Shown: piece after piece, positions 11,385 through 24,500 of the stretch
How the letters are laid out: every line of letters starts with the position of its first letter
How positions within the stretch are numbered: position 1 is the first letter of the stretch
Source: Fasciolopsis buskii
Lineage: Eukaryota > Platyhelminthes > Trematoda > Plagiorchiida > Fasciolidae
Assembly (NCBI GenBank): GCA_008360955.1
Contig: LUCM01008455.1
Span: forward strand, 61,677-125,676
Length of the DNA: 64,000 bases
Reading direction: 5' to 3'
Program-made: the position numbers and the translations under genes
The notes under the pieces: generated by a model
The model's database searches: none
Seen by the model: only the letters and a program-made list of their open reading frames with translations
Told to the model about the DNA's origin: nothing

Positions 11385-13983
11385 AATATCTAATTTTAGA
11401 TTTGCGAGAGGCATGCGCAATGCAAGATCCAATTTTTACGAGGGTGATGCGCAGAAAATGCAAATGATAGAAATCGAATGGGATATTGGTGTGGGAGCAA
11501 CGTTGAGTTATCGCACAGGCTCACTACATAGTAAAATGAGATGCTGCAAAGCAATGGGGAAAGTGTAAGTATTTCAGCAAAAAGCAGAAAATAGAAAACT
11601 AATTTTTCAAGACCAAAAATTTTTCCTGGGACTGTTTGCAAGCAGCGGACTACGGGTCACTTCGTGTTTAAGTGCACTAAATATGCTCATTACTGGCGCA
11701 AAACATGGACAAAGCTCATCGGCGGATGACCGATATATGGCCGAAGTCCCTAAACGTCGGGGGCGTTCCGTAATGGACGGAAATGTTAAGCTGAAGAGAT
11801 GACAAGCAGTGGTAATGTGGTAATCGGATGGAAGTGGTGAAAACCTGGCGGAATGTCAGGCAAACTGGATAAGAAATGCACCTGACAACAAATGACCAAA
11901 AAATGCTGAGGGCGGGGGATGACTGTCAAGATTGTCTCAAACTATCTGCAGGAAATTTGTGAAGCTTCGGATAAGGAACTCCCAAGAATAGTGGTTATAT
12001 TTACATACGGATGGCGGTGAGCTGTACCGGGAGGTGTGTCACAAGAGATTTGTGTAAGAACGCTCCTCATATACACTAGCCAAGAATGCCCTCTATGTTT
12101 TCATTTTTGTTGTTGCAGCTTTTGATCTAATTCAGCAGTACGGTTGGGGAGTATAAGGTGCGCAGGCCGTTCCGGCGACAGTAGTAATCGCGGTTTTATC
12201 GAATCGCAAAGATGCGAGTTGAGATGTCCAGTGCGATAATCGGGGTAGTTTCGGTTGAACGGGCCAGAACTCGAGCGCCAGTTCTAGCTAGCAGCAGTGA
12301 TAGGGTAGCAGATTTGGAATCGTCCTTACGAGGTTGGAAGCGTTAGCAGCGCGTCTGCTGCGGATGCGAGATCTGAAATTCGAGAGCGAAGCAGTATTGC
12401 TTGTGTCCCAGCTTGAGGTAACGGTGATTATTGGATCGCGACAACATGCGTGCAACACAGTGCATCTATTCCGTAAAATGTGGTAACTAGAAGTGAGCTA
12501 TGATAGCAATTTTATGGGTAGTTGAAAGTTTGGGGCTAACAAGAATGACCTATTTATCCCTACCAAACCAGTAAAGAGGATGAGATGACATGAGGAGCAG
12601 GGCGCACATAGGCTGAAGGTGCTTCAAATCACGGAATGAGAGCATGGATCCGTCAAGGAGTACGTTGATATTTTCGTCATCCCACATTGGTAGAAGCTCA
12701 TGAGGTAGTTGCTTAAGCGAATGATGAATAGGGTACATCACTACAAGGGAGGTCAAAAAGTGCATTAGCGGTGACGTGCAATGAAGTGAGGAAGTAAGAA
12801 GCGAAGCCGAATCCCAGATGGTGATCTCAGCAACGATTCGGTCACGAACTAGAAATCTAACCCATGTTCGTGAGCCTCGTCTAGTCTAATGTTAGCTCGT
12901 GCCAGGTTGATTAAGAACGGGACATCCAGTAACGTTGCCAGCTGGGCTTCGAACCGGGCTAAATTTGGGCACGGTCTCAGGGAACTAAGGAGTGTGTTCC
13001 ACAGTTTCGAGTTAGCGACTGTGAAGAATTTAGCCCCGATCGATAGTCGAGTCAGGGGTATTCTTAACGACTAGTACGTACTACGAAGTGGATACGGGGA
13101 ATACGAGCGTCGTGTGTGACGTTTGTAGTACAGTGGACACTATTACGGCAAAGATTAAAGAAAAATGCAAGGTTTAATTTAACTCAACGAAGCCACAATG
13201 GTTCGAGCCCAAGCAGCTGGCATCTGGCCCTGTAGTTTAGGGTAGTTGATGGACCTAGGAGATTTTCAGTAAACGCACGATTGCAATTCGATCGACTTTG
13301 CGCATGTGCGCAAAGATAACCGGGCAATACTCGAGGTGGGGCCTGACATGGGACTTGAAGTCGATAATTTTGCAGTCTTGAGCAAAGAAATGCCCGTTAC
13401 ATTATTATGGCGATTCTCTTAGCTACAGCGGTCTGATGGTGAGACTGCTCGTGGAATTTGAAAGAGCAGGAGAATTGTAAGCGTAAATCCTTAACTGTGT
13501 GTGATGCAAGATTTGGCATGCCGTTTATTGAGAGGGCGGCCGGAGGAAAATGTCATTTATATGTTAATAGAGAGCGTTTGTCAGCAAAGAACCTCATAAG
13601 CCACTTGAAACACCAGTTATTAAGAGACTCCAGGTCTTCACTGATAAATTCAAGAGTGGAGCTAAATGGAGCAGCCTCAAAAGAGTAGACTGTTTTAATG
13701 TCATCGGCAAACAGGAATGGTGTGCCATGACGAATGACTTTAAAGATAACATTAATGTATAGCAGGTAAACGAGAGGACCTAGGACGCTCCCTGAATGAC
13801 CCCACTGGTAATAGCAGAGGGCTGGGAAAAACAACCGCTAATATCGACTACCTGAAGCGATGGGAAAGGTAGAATGATAGCCAAGATAAGACGGGATTTC
13901 TTATTTTATAAGTCTTAAATTTGGCTACAAATCGGGAGTGGGAAACGCGGTCAAACGCTTTTGACATATCTATCTATATTTGT
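11385..13983 (-). mobile_element. LINE family B, copy 2, 5'-truncated
   Basis: Minus-strand copy with about 1.45 kb of 3' untranslated sequence (11385-12840) and an RT running from motif A (about 13980) to the C-terminal block (about 12850). It starts abruptly just upstream of motif A, as expected of a 5'-truncated LINE insertion. The 3' region 11400-12258 is almost identical to 30400-31246. Copy 2 is better preserved than copy 1 in the palm but still has frameshifts and stops. Confidence 0.8.
12850..13983 (-). pseudogene. LINE family B RT, palm to C-terminus, disabled
   Basis: In minus-strand order: IDMSKAFDRVSHSRFVAKF (motif A with the first catalytic Asp) and PVLSWLSFYLSHRFR at about 13975-13870; then, in a shifted frame at 13834-13553, HSGSVLGPLVYLLYIN, PFLFADDIKTVYSF (motif C with both Asp residues) and LESLNNWCFKW; then, after more shifts and stops, the C-terminal FFTVANSKLWNTLLSSL block at about 13030-12960. 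All three catalytic Asp positions survive although the frame does not. The wording of motif A (DMSKAFDRV) is the same as in the LINE at 1-3301, so the two may be related families. Confidence 0.8.
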
Positions 13984-14114
13984 CTTCGGCTTCTGGCTCA
14001 TAGAATTATTCCTTGCGTATTACAAGGCAGTCACTTTTTTTTACTTCAGTTTTGATTGTTCAGTAATTCAAGTGAATACACAGGTATGATCGGATGTCTA
14101 GCTTTATATCTACC

Positions 14115-14186
14115 TGCATGAATGTTGCCACGTCTCGGGCGCGCCTGTGGGAAATCGGGAAACCTACATTTTATTATTATTATAAT
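14115..14186 (+). mobile_element. LINE family B 3' end fragment with (ATT)n tail
   Basis: A short plus-strand piece reading ttgccacgtctcgggcgcgc and then an A-rich word and ATT repeats (14168-14182) corresponds to the 3' terminus of the plus copy at 11324-11384 (ttgccatgcgcatgc, aatcgagaaat, ATT repeats). Nothing of the element is recognisable to its left, so it is a very short or heavily decayed insertion. It lies 130 bases beyond the truncated start of copy 2. Confidence 0.45.
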
Positions 14187-17100
14187 GGGAAAACTAGCAA
14201 ACGATCCGTCAGCGACGAAGAGCATAATGCCCTTCAGGTGACTTCTGGTAGAAATGGATCTTACTTGGCACATACAGGATGGAAGACGTGGTGAAGGCCC
14301 CGTTACCTTTGTAGCGTCCTCACTGACGGATGGTCTTTGACCAGATTACTTCGTCTTATGTCTTTCCACGCAATTAGCTGTGAAAGCGCTAATATAAGAT
14401 TTCCGTTTTCCCTTCCAGGCTTAACCATTTGCAAGATTAACGTGAACAACATAGTTGTGCTGCTGTATCGGGAGGCACAATGACAACAAGCACCCGTTTG
14501 ATCCTTTATTGGTTACCAATAAAACACCGAAGCTAATACCTCACTTCCCTCCTATTTCTACTCTATATGAAGGATGAACTTAAGGGTCTTTTTCATGCCG
14601 CACCATTTCGGCTTATTGATAACATTACTACAGTCTACCCTGTTGACAAAATGTAACATTTAAATTCATGATTACACTTGTAAATGGGGACCTATTGTCC
14701 CGGTATTACTGATGCATCGAGTGGCTTCTGAATTTCTCGGCAGAATCATGCTCTACAGCAAAGTGTAAGTGCCAGACTGTCCCGGGCTTCCTCTGTAAAA
14801 GTAGCACGCATGCTTTCGTGGGCTAACGATTAACGACTTCGGTACTCTTGCTCTTCTAACTCTCATGGGAAAGGCCTCCAAGAAACCGTGGTCCCTAAAG
14901 GAACACTAAGGTAATTTAGCACTCGAGATTTCAGGCCAATCGCTTTCATTTCCTATTTTGAATATTGTCCAATTTACTTCACGCATAGGCAGAAGGTTGA
15001 TCGAATCGAAATCGAGGATATGCAGCCGACAATCAACAGAAACCACCCCAGTCCTTCTTCTAACCTAATTCACAGGTCCAAATGCAAGATCTTGAACCAA
15101 TATGATGTCGTCGTATTAAATTAAGCACTCGTTTTTCTTTAATCTTTATCATTTTGATGTTCATTCTGCCATAAACCTCCTACCGGACGTTATTAGACCC
15201 CGTATCCACTTTGTAGCAGCTGCTACCGGCTAAAAATTCCCGGGCTCGGCTATCGATCTGAGAAAAACTCTTTATAACTGCTTAATCTAAACTCTGTAGC
15301 ACACATCCTGGGTCGCTGCAGAAATCCCTGAATTTACCACAGTTCAATGACAGGTTAACAAAGTTGCTAGATATCTAGCTCTTAATTAACCTGACACTAG
15401 CCAACAATGGAATTCTAGTATATGACCAAGCCCTCAATGTACTCAAAACAAGGGATTTCGGGAATTTACCTTTAAATCTGACTGTCTCATTTCCCCGGCA
15501 GCTTTCCACCATTAACTTCGTTGACTTCCGCTATTTCTTGAAGTTAAGGCATCTTCATCACCATTACCATAGGTTTTGAACCACTGTAACTCTAGCGAAG
15601 TGATCTCGCTAGAAATTTGACATACGATTACATAGAACGATGTTATATATCATTTCGTTGCCGTTTTGAAAAACCTCCGGCCTTGGTACTCTATCCTTGT
15701 CATGTTTAGTATCAGCTTTGCTGGTTCAGTAGCGCTGAACTGGCCGTTCTTGACAACCGGATACCTCCAAGGGGTCAGAGAACCTGGCCCTATAGCTAAG
15801 GTCCGGTTACAAATATTTAGGAAACCTAAAATTATATTGTCATAGTGCTGTCATTGACTGACACCATGCCAATCTTCGAACCCACTGCTAATAGCAAACA
15901 GGCTGCCATGTGATTTGTACTGGGGTTTCCATTTAGCGGTCAAGCAAGCAATTGGTATAAAAGTAGGTATGTTCTTCTATGTCTCTGATTCTTCACAAAT
16001 CAGAAAGGATGATTTTTCATTCCATAACTTCATGATTCTTGTAATTGCCCAGCACAGCAAAGCTGCTAGATTTCCATAGGTGAAGGGCTCCAACAAAAAC
16101 TCGGGAATTGATTTATTCAGTCGCGCAGAATTTGCGTACAACTGACAAGGTCGCATTTCAGTCAAAAAACGTGAAAATAAAACAAAATACGGGAACAAAA
16201 ATGAAAAACATCGTCACGCAGAAAGAAAACTAAACAACTAGTCCAAGAATAATTTGAACATGTTATGGAAGGTTATTTAAATATTCCGCAAAAAACCTGT
16301 CACGGTTTGTCGAAATTGGCCCTCGGGTCTTTACTGAAGCTAGCAATAATCGCTGCTCGAATTTGCAGCACGCTTTTTATGTATGACTGACTCGCTCTCC
16401 GAGACTCGACTCAGGGATTTTGCTATTCCATGATGGACGCACCTAGATTCTTAGCTAGGAGCACCATTTCCACACTCGCTAAGTTTTCACTCCTTTAGCC
16501 AACCTAAATTCGGATTGTGCTTCAAACTGCCTCCCTCTCAAGGTCCGGTTTATTAGTCACCATCACCTCCATTTGGCACGCAAACAAGACTACGTTTCTC
16601 CAATGTTTTAGATCCTTTAAGTACGCATTATGAGCTACTTTCGTTTCCGTTCTCCTTATGGAAGACTGTAACTCGAACGCCAACCAATCTGGATACCACA
16701 ACTCAGCGGATCTTCACGAATGGCTAGAACGCACATTGTACCATATACGGCTTGAAGGGCATTCGAAATCCTCCATATTTATCATCCATAGTGGACAAAA
16801 ACAGATAATAGAATATGGCGATATTATGAGCAATTCTGATTCACCTGAACTTGAGAACGGCTGAAACTGTTCGCAACGTTTATGCAGCGATCACTTCAGT
16901 GGCATCCTAATCATTCTGCGCTATTTCACATCTAGCCAATTCTTCGCTGTTTGATTGACGCCGTTTTATCTATTGTGAGGGCCAGCTTACCAGCAAGGAA
17001 TCTCCGGACTTAAGCATATCCGTCATTCCTACTTTTCCTATCGTGACAATGAAACATCTCTGAGTTGCTCCCCAAGGCTAAGAGAAAGCACTCCACGAAA

Positions 17101-19650
17101 GCAAAGACCACGCATTTGTTTACCATTATCTTGTTTAGCCCAGTTTTTCTTACCCAACGCAGTAGCCACCATTCCATCATCGGGACTCTCCAGAAAACAT
17201 TACTCAAATACTTTTTGTACCTCGGGCATATGACAACTTTTCTCTACCAAATCTCGTCGTCCGCACAGCAACGTTCTTCGTTTTCCACCCTAACTACCAT
17301 TTTTGGATTTTCCGAAGACGTTTCCTAACTTTGGGGATCGACCATGGTTTCATTTGTCACTCTTTTGCATTCTTACATCGACTGCCTTTGATACCCGATG
17401 GACTATTTTTCCGTCTTCTGTCACCCACCTACCACTTCCACTGCAATGTACTTTGTTAGCTCTTTTCCTTCTCGACCTCCTCTCCCCAACAATGGCTTGA
17501 AGCGGACCGATATTGGTGCGGACAAACAAACCTAGTCTGTGTCATTTGTGAATGACCGTTTTGCATACACTTACAAAATTAGACATTTAGGAATATCATT
17601 TTGCCACGGCATCCTTTCAGCATTGCCCTTGGTGTGGCCTGTGACATCCAATGCACTGAAGGCCTCTCATTATGCCAGTTTATTGAATATAAAAAATTGA
17701 TCACGCCGTCGATCATGCTTCACAACGCTCGAGAGATAAAGAGATCATAAATATTACGCACCAACTACTGGGATACTTCGCATTGTCCGGTAATCCACAT
17801 AACAGCTGCTTGCAACCATCCCGCAAATGTTTGCAACGTTCCAACTTTTAGTTTTCCCGTATCCATTAGGGTAAACGGAACAGTTTCGTCCTACAGACTA
17901 AGTGCCGCTTGCATTTGTCTGACGGCCTAAGGAATTCGGAGCACTTTGTGAATTTTCCCTGAAGCTGACACAAAATGTGGGTGATTGTTAGCAACCAAAG
18001 GAAACTTTCTACTACTTTCAGGCCCATTACTCATCAATTTGCCCGTAATCGCCCCCCTGGTTAGCAGCAAGCGGCTGAATCGATTTTTATATGAAGAATA
18101 CTGCAGTCAAACAAAATGAAAGAAGTCACTGGATGTTGGTATGCGGTCGTCTCTGTCCCCTTGAGGATTTTCATTCAATTAGACAGTAATTACAAGTGGC
18201 CAAATGTCGAAGTGCTTTTTCCATTGAACTAAAGAAGTTCAGATCCGTCGTAGACCCTGGATTGCCAGAATCTTCTAAGCAGCTGACTAACTCCTTACTG
18301 TAAAATATAAGTTCAACAGCTTCTAAAACGATAAGGGTTGCTTTAGTCACCTCATTTAAAAACGGCCTCACAGATGAATATCTCAGGCCTAGCAACCCTT
18401 CTAGTACTTTTGGCGTTGATTTTTGCATCCTTTCTGAAGATAACAAGAAACAACCCTGAATAGAATCCGTAGTCTTGCTCTTGTAGAAAAGAAATAAGCT
18501 AGAAAGTATGTGCTGTTCTAGGCGCTTCTCAAATTACGGATCGAATTTGTCGCAAACTGTGAAAATAGTTTTTATTTGATCAAATCAGAAGGAGCCTTTG
18601 CAATCTGAATGTATATTGGTCACAATCACCACCGTTACTCCGTTTAGACGCGTTTGTTAGGGGCAAAAGTTCATCTACAACCGACACGTAGAGGCATATT
18701 TGTTCTCTAATTCCGGCAAATGTGTCGTCGACTTGGTAGCTTGCAGAGCTGCGAAGTAACTTCGTCCGATATCTCCGGCCCTTCTCATTAAGCAAGCTGC
18801 CTTCATGCTAAGCCGAGCACTATTCGTTTTAGAGCAGAATAACCTTGGTTCACATGGCTGTCTATAAATTAGGACTGAAAAGACGGTGACGGTGTACTGT
18901 ATGGAAATGACGCAGCACTTTTGTTGGCTTTTCGACGGGAATAGTCTGCAGTTAATAATAATAAATATATCTCTGGGCTGGACCGAATCCGTATATGTAC
19001 GGAAAAGGAGAAAACCAACAATAATATCATGTAGAATTCTGTCACACTTGGGTGAAATCCAAGCCGATTAAAACTGCGCAGAGAATGAAGTATCCAATCA
19101 CATACTGTAGATTAATTTCAGGAGGTTTGCATCAACTTGGCTAAGCTTTAGGTGCAAAGTGCATGGTTTGTTCAACTTTATTGCAATTTGCGAGTAAATT
19201 AAAAAAAACGGAATTAGATGGGAGAATGGCTAACAGACAAAAGTCGGGAGATATGAAGCGTACCACAGTAAAGTTTGTAATGAAAACAAATAAAACAAGT
19301 GGCATATTTCACGCAAAGCACAAAGAATCAGAATAAAAGCGAAATTGCTCATACATCCCGGGTTTTCATAATATTAATGGCAAGAATACTGATATATTTC
19401 GTGAGATGTTCCGAAAAGCATGTGGGTTGCGTGGTGCAACTGACGTCAATTATGACTGGCTGTGCTGCAATTCTGTGTCATCTTATTTCGTTTTTGTTGT
19501 CGGATATTGAGTTCGATTTTGTTCTTCTTTCGATGGTACAATCGCTCTGAATTAAGCTTTTTCAAAAATCATATCGTTTTTCAGCAAATACTGGGATCCT
19601 GTTTTGCTGCACCTCAACGAGCTTCTAACCGACCTAAAAGAAGCACTCCT
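14187..19650. other. Unassigned sequence, no gene recognised
   Basis: About 5.5 kb in which neither strand gives a recognisable protein motif. The longest frames (for example 18446-18171 and 18795-18580 on the minus strand, 16658-16864 and 17065-17328 on the plus strand) are under 100 codons and match nothing I know. A short AAT run at 18957-18966 followed by atatatctctggg weakly resembles a family B minus-strand tail but is too short to call. The plus strand of 15.0-17.5 kb is rich in T and C. Confidence 0.4.
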
Positions 19651-19699
19651 GCTGGCCGGCAGACAGCTTTTAAATGCGCCCTTCCAGCCGACAATTTCA

Positions 19700-20330
19700 G
19701 CCCGGAATTTTTGGATACCAACATCCGCTCTCGGTGCATGAAAATTTCGGAGCTCTTCCATTACAGCTCAGTCATCGATCCATGTTCACACGTGTGTCAC
19801 CTGCATACAAGAAGCGTGGTTGAACGTGAATGTCGCCTATTCCTTGATGTCGATAGATACCTTCAGACTCCACCGACAAGACAGGGATTCGGACAAGAAG
19901 GATGCAGGCGATGTGGCAACATACATAAACTCTTTCTGATCTGGCAAGTCCGGAGTTGTTTATACCTTCTCGCTAATCAGAATTGACTGTCTCGTGACAG
20001 TGTCATCCTAGGTTTTCTCGCCATGCAAGATCTATCATAACAAATTTACACATTGCCCAATTTAACTGGCAACAAAATACTGCACATTTTTTCAAATTTT
20101 CAAGTACCTTTGTTGCGTTTCTTGGGAACCATTTACATATTAATGTAAGCGATTTTAATCATGCATCTATCCCACCACTGACTGTGTTTAATTTGACCGT
20201 TCGCTGCGTTTCCCCCACCAGAGGCGGTTCTATTATGGATGGAGTTATTACCAACCACCCCAGAATTAGTTCCCCTGAAACTGCGTGCTGTAATTTTGAG
20301 AACCGATTATTTTTAGCTTTTGGTAAACCC
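19700..20330 (+). pseudogene. LINE endonuclease remnant
   Basis: The plus frame 19462-19986 contains TNIRSRCMKISELFHYSS (family T.ARSL..KI.EL), then DVDRYLQTPPTRQGFGQEG, the decayed counterpart of the GY..LR.DRPTRQGGGV block. After a break, near 20150-20330 the frame gives SDFNHASIPP (family GDFN.P.I.W) followed by CVSPTRGGSIMDGVITNHP (family .PTR..NILDLV.TN.P). The Glu of the TE.W motif and the catalytic SDH are not visible. Together these mark the endonuclease domain beyond reasonable chance, although the protein is dead. Confidence 0.68.
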
Positions 20331-20775
20331 AAGGTTTAATCCAGGTCTGCTTTCCACTCCTTCTGTCTAACGAATGAATTCAAAATTAGCCCCTGAACCC
20401 ATAAAAATCAACTTTGTTCTCTTTCGATAATCCTTTCCGCTCGTTTTTGTCTGTTTCTTTTTTGAATCCCTGCTCTATATTTAAGTCAAGCTTTTCACGG
20501 AGACGGCTAAAGCAGTCTTTGATATTTTTCTGCCTCTGAAAACACCATTCATCTTAAATGCTGGTATCTCCATCCATAAATGGCATTCCCCAGGACGACA
20601 CAAGATGCGCTTCTAAAAATCCAACAATAACTCAAGCGTGCGGTATATTTTCAACCCAATAAAAGCCGAGGTCTAACGAACTTAAGTAAAACTGGGCTGT
20701 CCGAGACTTCTTTGTCATGGGTGTCTAAGAACTTTACCGACCGAACCCAGCGCACAGGTATGGACGGCAAAACCG

Positions 20776-21560
20776 TTGATTAACAACTTAGGTGTGTTGT
20801 TTCTATTTACTTACATTAGCAAATTTTCAATCAACTCACCTTGTCATCTGTTTAAGTGTGTTGATAATATCGCCTTCTCTCAATCCGTTTCGAACAGCCA
20901 TGATTTTCAAAGTTTTTCAAAGACCTATCTTCCATTTACGATTTCTGTGCACGAGTTGGTTTAAATCTCAACCCATCTAAATGGTTCAAATGTCCGTTCT
21001 CTCTCTCGGTCGGCCCACTCATCCGAAACGTCTTCGATCAACTCAAAAAGTCTTACCAGGGTTGATTGCCTAAAATATCTGGGAGTTAATGTTGACAAAA
21101 ATCTGGAGTGGATTACTCACATTTTTGCTTGTTTAAGAACTCTCCGACGGTTATCATTTGGAATCGGGAAGCTTTGGTACTGCAAAGTGAAACAAAGCAA
21201 GATCTTCCGATTTGTATACCAATATGTCTTTCCAATACTTCTTTATTGTTTTTCAGCTATTTAACCCAGGGTTAATTAAATAAGACTTGGAAATTCATCT
21301 TCGTGAGCTATCAGCCATCGACCGTGGGTCCTTTCTGCCATTCACTGCATTTTCAATTAGTCTATGTGATCAGCACCAAGCAGCACGCGCGAAATTTTCC
21401 CAGAAAATTCTTTCTTATCCCAGGCGTCTTCTGCAGAACGATCTTTTACAGAGTCCTCTCATTTTCCTACATCACTTGCTTTTCGCTCCATACCTTGCAG
21501 AATCAATATTTATAGGAAATGCTCCGTCCCATATTAAGGACGAATTTTGACAAACCGTGA
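20776..21560 (+). pseudogene. LINE RT palm/thumb and C-terminal tail remnant
   Basis: From 20776 the plus strand reads LFKCVDNIAFSQS where the family has LFADD....S, so both catalytic Asp residues are degraded. After one stop it continues with SLSRSAHSSETSSIN, LTRVDCLKYLGVNVDKNLEW and THIFACLRTLRR, the well-known YLGV block of CR1-like RTs, at about 21000-21150. FPILLYCFSAI matches the P.LEYCS..W segment. The 3' part (21287-21550) with QKILSYPRRLLQNDLL and IFIGNAPSHI resembles the usual C-terminal tail ILSHP.HPLH....... and FRNS..P.AI. Confidence 0.75.
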
Positions 21561-24500
21561 CGAAATTTCGGCTAAATCTTTGAGTAACCCTTCAAAATGT
21601 GTCATGATTATTATTGGATGAGTTTTTTAATAAATTTTCTACGGGAGGATGACTGTATTTATATTTTATTTATTTTTGTTGCGTGATTTTATTTCTGTTC
21701 TCAAGTTTTCGACTGAAATGCGACAGTAGCGATTGAACGCAAACTCTTTATAGTATAACGCAATGCAACAAAATTCAACGCGCAATGATGCCAACGGATA
21801 AACTGTTCATTTCTTTTGTCAGGAACAGAGTCCATTTAAAAAAATAAATTAACGTGTCGTACTCTGGACCTAAATCGTAAAATCATATATAATGTCGCTC
21901 ATGCTTGCTGGACTTTCCTTTTATTGACAGTGGTCTGGTACCGATAGCTTCACATAACATTGTCTCACTTGTAGGTGCGATGTACAATGACAGGAACAAA
22001 CTGTGTAGATATTTCAGGAGCCAAATAAATTACAATTTGAAATCGAGTTGAATCGTTTAATAGGCGGAGTTTGAAAAGTGAGGGACATCTACTCAGTTGG
22101 CTTGCTAGCATTTTAAAGACGGAAGGAAAACTTCCCATACGTTCATGTGCATGGACTTGGCTTTCCTGGTCAGTATATTATATTGCGCAACGGTCTACAG
22201 GAATAATTTTGTTCACATTCCCAAACTTCAGTGGGAATGTCAACCAGGGTAAAGAGAACAAAGATGAAATTTACGAAAGCTTGGCAAAGAAGCAGGTGAA
22301 GTCATAATGAATTTTAAGGGACTAATTTTACATCACGAGAAATGTGTGGACGCGAAACAGAACCAGAGGAAAGATTATCCACAATGCCTAAAAGCTGGTC
22401 AAAATAAGGAGGCCGATGCGCAGGTGCATGAGTTGAGCGGCGGTTTCCGCCCGAAATGTGTTGGCTTGCAAACTGGTGTATGGACGCTGGTGTGGCAAAT
22501 GGATTGAGGGACCGCATTTTTGCTAGCGAAGGAGCACTTTATCTGTGGATGACTACTTGCGTCGCAGTTGAGCGCCAAAACTTTACTGATGCGATAAATC
22601 AAGGTAGTCAAATGCGCTTAGAAGATGGCTGCCATTTCAGTGATCCCTTCAATAGAAACTCAGAAATCAAGGCGGTTGTGTAAAATAAAGAGAGTGAATA
22701 ACCGTTGTCATTCCGGATATGGATAAGGCGAAGTCTGGAAAGAGATGTGAACTGAAAAAGAACACATTCATTGTTCAGACTGTGGAGTTCTGCGAAACGA
22801 ACTTTGGTTGAATGCCGTGGTATGTCTTCCGGGAAATGTAGCTAGTAATTGAGTCAAGTTGCATAAAACCGCATGACAGTTCGACCTGTTGTCGGCAACC
22901 TCCATCATAGGAATGCCGGGAAATCTCGAAAATTGTGACATCTGAAGGCTTTAAGGTGATTCGGAAATGCTTATATTTTTCTTTATCCCAAGGAACTCTG
23001 GTTCCCTGGATTTTAGAAATACCGTCTATGGCAATCTATAAAGTGATCTTGGACTTAACTGCAAGGTGGAACCCCTGCACTGTTTAGGAATATTTAGCGG
23101 ATTTCTTCGCTCCTTCTAAGCAGCGAACACTAACTTATTATCAAAAAATTTTACCATCTCTTCGACGCATACTTCCTACAGTGGCTAACGGACCGCAATG
23201 CGATCGTACAATAAATATTTCAAAACTGAAAATGCAAAAATCTCAACACTTGTGTTGAGATTAAGGCTAGGAAATTGGCCAAGCCAATTGATGCGACAAC
23301 TTGGAATTCGAGCAGCAAATCACATCGCGGTTTTTTAACCAACTGATGGACCTCACTGATGTACCTGACTTTGCACGCGAGGAGTCAGCTTACCTTGGAG
23401 GAAAAATAGCCACCCTTCAGAATCACGTTCGGTCACTGGAAAATATAGTGTTACCGTGATCTCCGCTCTTCAGAAGATTGGAGAACGGAAGTCGTATTAG
23501 TCCTCACAATCTTGATACAACCTATCGTTATTTAGATTCTAAAGCCACGAAGCTCTGAAGGCACCTTGCTGCCTAGTAAAAAGCTATTTTGCCGAAGATT
23601 TCAAATCGTCTGACACTGGCAACGGTTGTGTTCTGCACAGCAGATGCATACAATATATCCCATTGTTAGCGCTGTTGCGTCGGGCTGCGGGAAAACTAGA
23701 AGAAAAGGACTTTCCATGATGTTATGACTTTTTTATTATTTGGCATTCATAGAATTTACCAGAGGTTTGAAGATACGCGCTAGAGAGACGCTTAAAGGAG
23801 TTGCGAAACCTTTGTTGTTAGGACACTCAAAAAAAGAAATGTAAATTGCAACTCAGGAAGATCGCCTGATAGCCGCTCATGAGGAGCCAACATATTCCTT
23901 ATTCATCCATTACTTGAATAGGTTATGCCTTCTAAAAGTTATGGCTACAGGGCCATGTGAGACAGCGGCCGGGCTTAGATGCGTTGAACTCTCCATCCCT
24001 TTCCCAGTAAACGGCTAGAACTTTAAAGTCCACTATTTCACTCCAAATGACAACAAACCGCATCGTTACATGGCTTACTCCGAAAAGTCAAAAAACCTCG
24101 GTACAAATCCAATAAGTGAGAACCACGACCAATCGCCCAAGGTACTGATATCACCCTAAAGGAGCAAAGCCGCTAACCACCTAATAAAGACTACTTCCAG
24201 CCTGCCTATTTTTCTGTTTCTCCTTCTAGCTGCTCTAAGGGCAATTTCTATTCAATATGCAGACTCAATCTTCTCATATGTCTCTCATCCTTATCTGCTT
24301 ATGACCTACATCTCACCCCTAGTAATGCACCGCTCATTTGGTTTCCAAATTAGAGTTTGCCTAAATCTTTGCTAATTCCAAGAATCCAATCTCACATCAT
24401 TCGCTCAAAGGCAGCTCGATGCTGAAAATCCAAACGATTTCCAAACTCCAATCAAATGTGTTCCACTTTAGTGTCTTCACTCAAAATATCTCCATTTTTA

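Larger units (their letters stand above)
19700..21560 (+). mobile_element. Decayed CR1-type LINE, endonuclease to RT C-terminus
   Basis: The order on the plus strand is endonuclease N-terminal half (19700-19960), endonuclease C-terminal half (20130-20330), RT palm and thumb (20790-21250), and C-terminal tail (21300-21550). About 450 bases between 20330 and 20780 are too short for the linker plus the RT N-terminus, so part of the RT has been deleted. Stops and frameshifts separate all pieces. No tail or flanking duplication was identified at the 3' side. Confidence 0.72.

Noticed and set aside
22314..22517. Minus frame with PPYFDQLLGIVDN resembling the end of a LINE endonuclease
   Set aside because: The PTR, TN and SDH anchors are missing, so the likeness may be chance.
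23239..23262. Palindrome with 11-base arms
   Set aside because: Slightly longer than chance but isolated, with no repeat copy or gene nearby to give it meaning.
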